DNA from: Branchiostoma floridae | Lineage: Eukaryota > Chordata > Leptocardii > Amphioxiformes > Branchiostomatidae | DNA length: 64,000 nt | Assembly (NCBI RefSeq): GCF_000003815.2 | Contig: NC_049987.1 | Location: 20,771,072 to 20,835,071 of the forward strand | Reading direction: 5' to 3' | Part shown: piece after piece, positions 43,772 through 52,613 of the stretch | How positions within the stretch are numbered: the first letter of the stretch is position 1 | Layout of the letters: every line of letters starts with the position of its first letter | Made by a program: the position numbers and the translations under genes | Notes under the pieces: model-generated | The model's input: the letters and a program-made list of their open reading frames with translations, nothing else | Told to the model about the DNA's origin: nothing | Databases searched by the model: none

Positions 43772-46222
43772 ATGGCGTCCTGGCAAGAAGTATCCGCTCA
43801 GAAAAAATCTGCCTTGTTGCTTGTGCTAATTTTGATGTCTGCTTGTATGGCGGCGGCCTCTGACGTCTTTTGCCCCCCTCAGTGTGAAAAAGCAATCCAG
43901 CGTGTACCTTTTGCCGATCAGATCAAATCCCATAGTTACGGGCCTTTGACGGGAATGATACCCTTCAATGCCTGGATAGTGTGCAGGGCTGTACATGAAC
44001 ATGTTATTGCAAAACGGAGTCACAGTACTTCTCACTCACACTCCCGGGAACTGCCTTGCATTCAAAAGTACGCAGGTATCATTGCAGTAGTGGGATTTCC
44101 GGTGAAACTTCTGTCGGCAAAAACTCTGGAAGGCCTCTCTCCACTAACTGCGACTATGGCTCTGATCTCATGTAAAATCACAGATATCGAAGATAGTGCC
44201 CTGGTCGGTATCTCTGGCCTCTGGATGTTGGCCCTAGACTTTAACCAACTAACTCGTGTCAAGCAGAACTGGTTTTCTGGCCTAAAAACTCTCCATACGC
44301 TGAGCTTGTCCAATAACCAGATAGCGAGGATGGATGCAGGGTGTTTTATGGGCCTTTATGGTTCTCTTGAAGTGTTAAATCTGCAGAATAATCTGCTGCA
44401 GACTGTAGACTCCAGCTGGTTCACTGGGCTACATGTCCTTTCAGAGCTCAACTTGGAATCAAACAAGATTGCAACAATTCCTCCAAGTGCATTCCAGCAC
44501 ATCTTAAGTGGTCTTGCTGGGTTGTACCTTGGTGGAAAAGTATCCTTTCTGGACGGAGAATCGTTCTGGGGCCTAAAAAATGTCCTGATGCTTGGCGTTG
44601 TTGGCACGAGGATGGCCCCGGCCGATGGCATGTTGGTGCGCGATGTGGTGTGGAGCCTTTCTCTTCTCAATCATGGGGATTCTGAACGCGAACGTCATTA
44701 CAGAAAGCAAGATGTGTCCGTTAAAGTCGCCAACTACCTCCTCTGTATTACCCACGACCCGTCATCCAATGAACAGGCTTTTGGGTGGACCTTTTGGGTG
44801 GGCCTGGGTCATGGCCCAATGCGTGCTCCAAAGCAGAACACCTCCTGCGGCCTGCCAGCAGACATCAAGATGACAGGGATCAGCAACCAGACACGTTCTC
44901 TCGTCCTGTTAAAGACGGTAGCTTCTGACCATCACATTTCCAACGACGACACTGCCGAGTGTAGACAGGGGTGGGAACATAACGATGACTTGGTTCTGGC
45001 TTTACAGGGTGGCTCACGCCTACGCTTGGCTTTCCTATGGGAAGGAAACACAACCATGAGAGCTCTTGCCGTTGCTTTAGATCAGCCGACACAGAACACA
45101 AGCACAAATGGTTCATCGGCTGAAGAAAACCATTTGAAGAACTTCACCCAAACAGACCTGGGAAATATCACATGTTTTGTACTCACGAAAGGAAGCACCA
45201 GTCGTTTGGTTTTCAGTGCCCATAAAGACCGAATGAGGTACAACAAAACATGTTCAGGTTCGAGCCGTTGCCAGACAGCCCGCCCAACACCGGTTCCCCC
45301 ACTGAACAACCTGACCAATTTAGTGTTGAAGTCACAACACCAGACCACGATGTCGCCGGCGTCTATCAGCACTATCCTGACAAGGCCTACCCAAGACGAC
45401 AAACCTACATCCGGCATCCCCATCGCGGCAGTCATACCGGTAGCGCCGTTGATCGGGCTGATTTTACTATTTGTCCCGACGATGCTGTGGAAGATACGTG
45501 TTATGTCAAACAACAGGGACGCTCGAGCGCGTATCGCGCAGAAAAAGTTCAGAAGGGCCAGGTCTGCCTCCCTCCCTGCCATTTTCGACCCACGTGGCGA
45601 CGCTTCGCACCGCAAACTTGTCTCCTCCAAATCACTGCCTGCGACCCTGCATTCGATCGAGCCAACCTACAGCGAGATCCCTGACGACGCCGACCCTGCT
45701 GCCCTTCACACGTACTGCGAAATCCAAGATGACGAACTGTCTGCTGTGACTAGATCAGCTTCTCTCCCCGCATTAGCACGGGCACCAAGAGAAGACCGAG
45801 CAGATGTAATCTCCTGTAGATCGCTGCCTGCTGTCCTACTAATGAATTGCGACATTCCGGACAGGGACGGCGATGATGCCCCGTTACCATACTATGGCAT
45901 GGCTGTGGATTTGACGCTTCCTGTAAGCCAGCTGGGGGAAGAGAGTCGCAGAATCTATCACGACAGCCGGGCCATAGCTTCACGCCCTGGCAGGTCGGCA
46001 TCTAACCAACGTACAACTCTGTACGGAAGATCCAAATCCCATCGCGTAACGGTCTACGGAAAGGCAGAAAGTTCCCACCGTGACCATAGCAGCCATGCCA
46101 TAACCTCACGCCATCTCAGGTCGACATCTAGTCGACGTAAAACTCTGTATGAAACATTTAGATCCCACCGTGTATCTTTTTACGGAAAGGCACAGAATTC
46201 CCTTCACGACCAAGGCATGTGA
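43772..46222 (+). CDS. LRR single-pass membrane receptor A (intronless)
   Basis: 816 codons from ATG 43772. Signal peptide about 1-30 (SALLLVLILMSACMAAAS). Cys-bearing N-cap (FCPPQCEKA), then leucine-rich repeats around 120-270 (LHTLSLSNNQI, LEVLNLQNNLL, LSELNLESNKI), and a second ectodomain with several Cys and N-glycosylation sites. Membrane span about 549-572, followed by RKFRRARSASLP. The tail has RSASLP-like motifs four times, the pair Y633SEI-x11-Y648CEI, and two copies of a ~40-residue unit (SRxxRSxxxR..TLY..SHRVxxYGKA). No family name can be assigned; relation to receptor B is clear (high identity throughout). Compared with B it ends early at a TGA where B has GGA. A 5' UTR intron may exist. 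Confidence 0.85.
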   Translation: MASWQEVSAQKKSALLLVLILMSACMAAASDVFCPPQCEKAIQRVPFADQIKSHSYGPLTGMIPFNAWIVCRAVHEHVIAKRSHSTSHSHSRELPCIQKYAGIIAVVGFPVKLLSAKTLEGLSPLTATMALISCKITDIEDSALVGISGLWMLALDFNQLTRVKQNWFSGLKTLHTLSLSNNQIARMDAGCFMGLYGSLEVLNLQNNLLQTVDSSWFTGLHVLSELNLESNKIATIPPSAFQHILSGLAGLYLGGKVSFLDGESFWGLKNVLMLGVVGTRMAPADGMLVRDVVWSLSLLNHGDSERERHYRKQDVSVKVANYLLCITHDPSSNEQAFGWTFWVGLGHGPMRAPKQNTSCGLPADIKMTGISNQTRSLVLLKTVASDHHISNDDTAECRQGWEHNDDLVLALQGGSRLRLAFLWEGNTTMRALAVALDQPTQNTSTNGSSAEENHLKNFTQTDLGNITCFVLTKGSTSRLVFSAHKDRMRYNKTCSGSSRCQTARPTPVPPLNNLTNLVLKSQHQTTMSPASISTILTRPTQDDKPTSGIPIAAVIPVAPLIGLILLFVPTMLWKIRVMSNNRDARARIAQKKFRRARSASLPAIFDPRGDASHRKLVSSKSLPATLHSIEPTYSEIPDDADPAALHTYCEIQDDELSAVTRSASLPALARAPREDRADVISCRSLPAVLLMNCDIPDRDGDDAPLPYYGMAVDLTLPVSQLGEESRRIYHDSRAIASRPGRSASNQRTTLYGRSKSHRVTVYGKAESSHRDHSSHAITSRHLRSTSSRRKTLYETFRSHRVSFYGKAQNSLHDQGM

Positions 46223-46850
46223 GATCATGCAGCACAATCATGAGATTCCAAGCAAAGAACTGTCTAACACATCGCGTCCAAATCCGTCAATTCCTACTGT
46301 ACCAAACACCTACTGGCCATGGGAGATCCCCAACAATACGCGCGTCCCTTCCGTCGCTGAGCAGTGCCTGCAACGGGACATCGCAAATTGAACTGCCATC
46401 AAACTAACCACTTCCTAACACCCACTGGCCATGGGCAATTCCAGTCTGTTCCAAACACCTACTGCAAAAGCATTATGACTTCGCCGTGCGTGCATCCCCT
46501 CCCTCGCTACGCAGTACTTGCAATGTAACAGCGCAAAATGATGAATCACCACCCAGTCAAGCACGAAAGAACACCAACTGACCATGGGAGACCCAAGCAA
46601 TGCACAATCTAAACACATCACACCTACTGGCCACGAGAGACCCCCAACAATACACAATCTAACACAGCGCGTCATTATAAGCCTCAGACCTCAACCGTAC
46701 TAAACACCTACTGGCCATAAAATATCGCAAATGGAATTCGAAGAAGCCGAGAGGCTGGGGCTTCTCTTCCTGCCTGTGATGAGGCACTGCAAAATGAATC
46801 TCCCCCACAAATAAAAACCTACTCAGACCATAGAAGACCCCCAGTGTTAG
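46223..46850 (+). pseudogene. decayed former C-terminal coding region of receptor A
   Basis: The DNA after A's stop still aligns with B's coding tail: aacacctactggccatgggagat-like units recur at about 46302 and in worn form at 46408, 46451 and 46700, but now in shifted frames with stops. The homologous 3' UTR follows at about 46850-47040. Confidence 0.8.
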
Positions 46851-47234
46851 AGAGTTTAACGTAACACTTCCAAAGCCCCCCATTCCAACTGCACCAAATA
46901 CGTAGAATCCTTGAAACTTGAAGCATGCGAATCGTATGGAAACCAAGATTTGTGTCTCCTCTTAAAGCTTCAAAAGCTACGAAAAGAACTGAGATTGTGG
47001 CAGATCTTTAAGATTTCAAGGTGTGGGTTCTCTTAAGTAACGACACGAAAACTGTTTCCTGTTCTAGGCACCTTTAGTCGGTCCGAAAACGGCATGTCAT
47101 ACCATGTAAATAGCAGTAGACATGCATAGGAGTAGAGTGTCATATAAAGTAGCTGAAGACAAGTGATATTTTATCACCTTTGCCAAAGTCCGTGTTGTGA
47201 TGTCATTTTCGCTTGTCAAAAGGTGGAGTATTCT

Positions 47235-47345
47235 GTTCAGAGGTGTTGGTGAGAGATTCAGATCTGGGACCAATCAGAAGAGTTCGCTTTCTGATTAATA
47301 TGAAAAGCACAGGAATATAAAAGAGAGAGGACGCGGCATGTAGAT
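47235..47345 (+). promoter_or_regulatory. orphan copy of the LRR receptor promoter
   Basis: ACCAATCAGAAGAGTTCG and AATATAAAAGAGAGAGGACG match the promoter blocks of receptors A and B, but no receptor gene follows; the next unit begins at about 47388. A remnant of a deleted family member. Confidence 0.65.
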
Positions 47346-47639
47346 GAAAATTATTTAAAAGATGATTTAACTTAATAGGATCTCGACAAGACTAATTCAT
47401 TTAAATGTATCGTTTAATCTGGTGTGTTGTCCTACTTACATTATTAATTTCATTTGTCTACACAATTGTTTCATCAATAACGCGTCTGCTGTTGTAATTG
47501 TATTATATAAGTGGGACATCATGTCTGGAATAGAACGCAGTCACATGTCGTCATTCTTTTAGAATGTAAAGGCTGGGGTAGCACAGGCTAGCAGTGTATG
47601 AAGGACAATTTTTGCATACTTGAGCCATATGCCTGCGTG

Positions 47640-47760
47640 CACAATCCAGGATTGGTCAGAGACTCAGAGCTTCAACCAATCAGAACAGTTCGTCTTATGA
47701 TTAATATGAAATGCACAGGGATACAAAGAGAGAGGACGGCGGAGGAACCAGAAGAATTGA
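47640..47760 (+). promoter_or_regulatory. candidate promoter of LRR receptor B
   Basis: ATTGGTCAGAGACTC and AACCAATCAGAAC boxes, then GGATACAAAGAGAGAGGAC. A (GA)n tract follows at about 47799-47867 in the leader, absent from the copy before receptor A. Confidence 0.55.
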
Positions 47761-47826
47761 ATGAGAACTGGTGACTTTTAGACAACGATTTTCTAGAGAG
47801 AGAGAGAGAGAGAAAGACAGAGGGAC

Positions 47827-47857
<31 letters not shown>

Positions 47858-48184
47858 GAGAGAGGGTGACCTCTTACAGCCAGCAGATCGGTAAGCAGGT
47901 GGTGACTGACAAATGATCTCATACAAGAAAAACAATCATGAAATAAGGAAAGTAAGTCTGGAACACTTAGCTCAAGTATGCTCAATGCATGAGGTCTTTA
48001 ACTTTGAGTGGAGATTTTTTCCGCTTGTAAATTTGGAGAAATGAAGATGATGGTGATAACGGAAATTCAGCACCCTCACACTGCAGGTCGAGTCCCCAGT
48101 GCGATCTTCTAACAGGGCAACATGCAAGGTCAGTGTCAATTCTTCGTCTTTGATTAACATCTGAAGAAATATGCATTCAATCAA

Positions 48185-51100
48185 ATGGCGTTCTGGCAAC
48201 AAATGTCCTCTCGGAAAAGAGGATCTGTCTTGTTGTTTGTCCTCATTTTCATGTCTGCTTGCACGGCTTCTGGTGTCTTTTGCCCCGCTCAGTGTAAAAA
48301 GGCAAGGGGACGCGTACCTTTCGCCGATCAGATCAGATCCAATAGTTACGGGCCTTTGACGGGACTGGTACCCTACAACTCATGGATCGTGTGCGAGGAT
48401 GTACATGCTATTGCAAACCGGACCCAAGCTTACCCTTACTCACATTCTCAGGCAATACCTTGTATTCACAAGTACGCAGGTGTCGTTGCAGTAGTGGGAT
48501 ATCCGGTGGGACTTCTGTCGGCTAGACTTCTGGAGGACCTCTCTCCTCTATCCGAGACTCTGGCCCTGATCAAATGTGAAATCAGGGACATTGAAGAGAA
48601 TGTCTTGGTCACCACTCCTAGCCTTTGGATGTTGGCCCTAGACTTTAACCAACTAACTCATGTCAAGGAGAACTGGTTTTCTGGCCTGAGAACTCTTCAT
48701 ACACTTAGCTTGTCCAATAACAAAATAGAGAGGATAGATGCAGGGTGTTTTATGGACCTTTATGGTTCTCTTGAAGTGTTAAATCTGCAGAATAATCTGC
48801 TGCAGACTGTAGAATCCGGCTGGTTTGCTGGGCTCTATGCCCTGATAGAGCTCCACTTGGAATCAAATAAGATTGTAGCCATTCCTCCTGGTGCATTCCA
48901 GCACACCGTCTCAAGTCGTCTCAGTGGTTTATATCTAGGTGGAAAATTATCGTTTCTGGACGGAGAATCATTCTGGGGCCTACAGAATGTCCTGACGCTT
49001 GGCGTTGTTGGCACGAGTTTTTTCCCGGCCGGTGGCACGGCGGTGTGCGACGTGGCATGGAGCCTTTCTCTCCACAATCAAGGCGATTGTCAACGCGAAC
49101 CTTATTACATTAGACAGCAAGACGTGTCAGTCAAGGTCTCCAACTACCTCCTCTGCTTTACCCACGACCCTTTAAACAATAAGCAGGCTTTTGGGTGGAC
49201 CTTTAATTCATCTAAGACTTCTGGCCCAGCGCGTGTTACAGAGCAAAACACCGCATGCGGCTTGCCAGACATCCACATGACAAAAATCAACAGTCAAACA
49301 CGTTCTCTTGTCCTGTTAAAGACGGGATCTTACGACCATTACTTTCCCAACGACGACACTGCCCAGTGTAGACAGGGGTGGGAATATGATCATGGCTTGG
49401 TTGTGGCTTTACGAGGTGGCTTACGCCTACGCTTGGCTTTCCTATGGGAAGGAAACACAACCCTGGAAGCTGTTGTCGTTGCTTTGGATCAGATGACACA
49501 GGCCACAAGCACAAATAGCTCAGCTGCTGAAAGAAACAATTTGCAGAACTTCACCCAAAGAAACCTGGGAAATATCACCTGTTTTGTACTCACCAAAGGA
49601 AGCACCAGTCAGTTGGTTTTCAGTGCCCATAAAGACCGAATGTGGTACAATACAACATGTCCTGATTCCAGCCATTACCCGACATCCAGTCTAACACCGT
49701 TCCCCCCACTGAATAACCAGACCCATCTGGTATTGATGTCACAACACCAGACCACGATGTCGCCGGCTTCTGCTCCGCTGATCAGCACTATCCTGACCGG
49801 GCCTTTCCAAGACGACAAACCTCCATCCGGCGTCCCCCTCGCGGCAGTCATGGCCATCGCCGCGGCAGTCATGGTGGCGATGCTGTGGAAGATACGTGCT
49901 ATGTCAAAAAACAGGGACGCTCGAGCGCGTATCGCGCAGAAAAAGTCCAGAAGGGCGCGGTCTGCCTCCCTCCCTGCCATTTCCCACCCACACAGCGACG
50001 CTCTTCACAGCAAACTTGTCTCCTCCAAATCGCTGCCTACTACCCTGCATTCGATTGAGCCTAACTACAGTGAGATCCCGGATGACGCTGCTGTTCCTCA
50101 CACGTACTGTGAAATTCTAGATGAGGGCCTGGCTGCTTCAGCTTCTCTCCCCGCACTGGCGCGCGCACCTAGAGAAGACCCATCATATGTAATCTCTTGT
50201 AGATCGCTGCCTGCTGCCATACCGGCGAATTGTGGCATTCTAGACAGCGACGACGATAATGCCCCGTTACCATACTATGGCATTGCTGTGGATTTGACGC
50301 TTCCTGTAGGCAAGGGGGAGGGTGAGAGTCGCAGAATCTATCACGACAGCCGGGCCATAACTTCACGCCAGATCTGGTCGACACCTAACCGACGTATATC
50401 TCTGTATGGGAGATCCAAATCCCATCACGTAGCTTTGTACGGAAAGGCAGAGAGTGCCCTAGACGAGCAAGGCATGGGAGCTCATGCAGCATCCCCGTCT
50501 TCTATTTCTCAGTCGACACAGGCACAAGGTCAGCATAGCGTTCCCGACGAAGCTGCAGTTTCACAGACCTCGCGACCAAACACCTCCTGGCCATGGCAAA
50601 TCGTTGAAGGCGCGGAGCACCGGCGTCCCGTGCAGCGATCAGCTTCCTTTACCGCACTGGCAAGCTGGGCAATGGAGCGCAAACGTGAAGGTACCCGGGA
50701 CACACCAGGCCGACCGTCCCTCGTCACACGTCAGCCTGTTCACTGTCCATCACAGACGCTGCCAAACACCTACTGGCCATGGGAGATCCCAAGCAATGCA
50801 CAGCTTAAAACATCGCGTCCAGAACCCCCTATTTCAAGCGTTCCAAACACGTACTGGCCATGGGAGATTCGAAGCAATGCACAATCTAACACATCACGTC
50901 CAGAACCCCCTATTTCTAGCGTTCCAAACACTTACTGGCCATGGGAGATTTCAAAAGGTCCAAGCACACTGCGCCGCGCGTCCCTTCCTTCGCCACCCAG
51001 CTCCTCCATTGGGACATCGCAAAATGAAGTACCATTAAACCAATCACTTACTAACACCTACTGGCCATGGGTGATCCCCAACAACACACAATCCAACACA

Positions 51101-51262
51101 ACGCATCCTAAGCCTCAGACCCCAACCGTACCAAACACCTACTGGCCATGGGAGATCACAAACGGAAGAAGCCGAGACCCACAAGGTGGGGCGTCCCTTC
51201 CTGCCTGTGATGACACACGGCAAAATGAATCGCCCCCAGAAATAAACACCTACTGGCCATGA
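48185..51262 (+). CDS. LRR single-pass membrane receptor B (intronless) with NTYWPWEI tail repeats
   Basis: 1025 codons. Signal peptide (SVLLFVLIFMSACTA), Cys N-cap (FCPAQCKKA), leucine-rich repeats, Cys/N-glycan-rich ectodomain, span about 549-568, then a ~455-residue cytoplasmic tail. Tail features: RSASLP and related sites, the pair Y628SEI-x9-Y641CEI, one SRRxxLYGRSKSHHVxLYGKAE unit, and repeats of NTYWPW[EV]I starting at residues 861, 888, 915, 957 and 984, an NTSWPWQI variant at 799, and a final NTYWP at 1021 cut by the stop (TGA where others have TGG). Extracellular recognition with tyrosine-based signalling is an inference from the architecture. Tandem paralogue of A. Confidence 0.88.
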   Translation: MAFWQQMSSRKRGSVLLFVLIFMSACTASGVFCPAQCKKARGRVPFADQIRSNSYGPLTGLVPYNSWIVCEDVHAIANRTQAYPYSHSQAIPCIHKYAGVVAVVGYPVGLLSARLLEDLSPLSETLALIKCEIRDIEENVLVTTPSLWMLALDFNQLTHVKENWFSGLRTLHTLSLSNNKIERIDAGCFMDLYGSLEVLNLQNNLLQTVESGWFAGLYALIELHLESNKIVAIPPGAFQHTVSSRLSGLYLGGKLSFLDGESFWGLQNVLTLGVVGTSFFPAGGTAVCDVAWSLSLHNQGDCQREPYYIRQQDVSVKVSNYLLCFTHDPLNNKQAFGWTFNSSKTSGPARVTEQNTACGLPDIHMTKINSQTRSLVLLKTGSYDHYFPNDDTAQCRQGWEYDHGLVVALRGGLRLRLAFLWEGNTTLEAVVVALDQMTQATSTNSSAAERNNLQNFTQRNLGNITCFVLTKGSTSQLVFSAHKDRMWYNTTCPDSSHYPTSSLTPFPPLNNQTHLVLMSQHQTTMSPASAPLISTILTGPFQDDKPPSGVPLAAVMAIAAAVMVAMLWKIRAMSKNRDARARIAQKKSRRARSASLPAISHPHSDALHSKLVSSKSLPTTLHSIEPNYSEIPDDAAVPHTYCEILDEGLAASASLPALARAPREDPSYVISCRSLPAAIPANCGILDSDDDNAPLPYYGIAVDLTLPVGKGEGESRRIYHDSRAITSRQIWSTPNRRISLYGRSKSHHVALYGKAESALDEQGMGAHAASPSSISQSTQAQGQHSVPDEAAVSQTSRPNTSWPWQIVEGAEHRRPVQRSASFTALASWAMERKREGTRDTPGRPSLVTRQPVHCPSQTLPNTYWPWEIPSNAQLKTSRPEPPISSVPNTYWPWEIRSNAQSNTSRPEPPISSVPNTYWPWEISKGPSTLRRASLPSPPSSSIGTSQNEVPLNQSLTNTYWPWVIPNNTQSNTTHPKPQTPTVPNTYWPWEITNGRSRDPQGGASLPACDDTRQNESPPEINTYWP

Positions 51263-51522
51263 AAGATCCCCAGTGTTTAAGACAGTTTAACGCCTCGAGT
51301 CCAGAGCACCACGTTCCAACCGCACCAATCACGTAGAATCCATGACACTTGAAGCATGCGAATTGTATCGAAACTAGGATTTGTGTCTTCTCTCAAAGCT
51401 TCAAACACAACGAAAACACTTGAGACTGTGGTAGATCTGTAACATTCGAGGGCCTGGGCCCCTAAATCCCGAGACTCAAGTTTGACAAGTAAGCAACAAC
51501 TGATTCCAGTTCTAGGGACATC

Positions 51523-51603
51523 TATTCTCCAAGCAGAGGTTGAAATAGCGGGGATAGTAGTGGCCACTATTATCCCCGCAACCAAACCTCTGCTTGGAGA
51601 ATA
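51523..51603. mobile_element. 81-bp hairpin MITE with TATTCTCCAAGCAGAGG ends
   Basis: Nearly perfect inverted repeat (TATTCTCCAAGCAGAGGTT outside, GCGGGGATA.TAGTGG inside). Shares its ends with the element at 24724-24861; may be a deletion derivative reduced to the two ends. Confidence 0.8.
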
Positions 51604-52613
51604 AGGTGCATGCATCTAGTTGACCCTTAAAAATGGCACGCCATACTATGTAAATAGCAGTAGACGTGCGTAGGAGTAGGGTGTTGTATATTTGTATAAA
51701 GCAGCTGAAGACAAGTGATATTTTATCACGCTTACCTAAGTCCTGTGCTGTGGTGTCATCTAAGATTGTCAAGAGTAGAGTATTCTGTTCCAAGGTGTTC
51801 ACCTGGAACGTAGTATTGATTTTAATTGGAAAAGGACAAACCTTCATACGGTGCTCTGCAGATGTTAACGTGTCTTAGTAGAAATGATAATACGTATGAA
51901 AAAGCTAGCAACAAAAAGCCTGCAACAGTCATGACCCGTCAGTTCATGACCGTAAATACTCTTGTTCCCAAAGTATCAAAGGCAGAAAGACAGTTGACAA
52001 AGAAGAAACTTAAACAACACAAATATAGCCAAGTAGCTGTAAAAAATTTGTTTCATGTTTCAAAGATCAAAACGTACTGAAGTACAGTTTCATGACATGG
52101 GTACAGTACCTAGTACACTGTCTAGTCTTGTTGTGCACTTAACTCTCTATTTTGCCTTAGAGCATATTTATATTATTACCATATTAGTGTTTTAGTTTTT
52201 TGTTGGTATTTCAGGTTAAGACATATTATATTCATATTTTCCAACACTTTCTAATTATGTCATCAACTATCAAGTAGAATATGTAAAATCTTGCCGATAG
52301 AATGCAAAGATGCAGGGCAACCTTGACTTGACTTTATCACAAATGGACACCAACATAACAGACAGTGTTGAATGTTACGACATATCTAAAAATTCTCTTG
52401 ATAACATTAAAAACCATCACATGGGTAAAAACATGTGTAAGATGTGTTTAAAAGCTTGTCTTGAAGGCAGGCAGATGATGTGAGAATTGTGAGATTGTGT
52501 GCTAATGGTATGTAAATATTTGATGTTTTGCATGTAAGTCCAGGACGATTAGTTGTGTGCCCTAGGGCACACCACCGATGGATTTTGAAATACAGTTACA
52601 AAGTCTCAGGTGC
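51604..52613. other. non-coding interval between receptor B and SHPRH
   Basis: AT-rich sequence without a convincing exon; must contain the 3' end of SHPRH on the minus strand. Short frames here look random. Confidence 0.5.
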
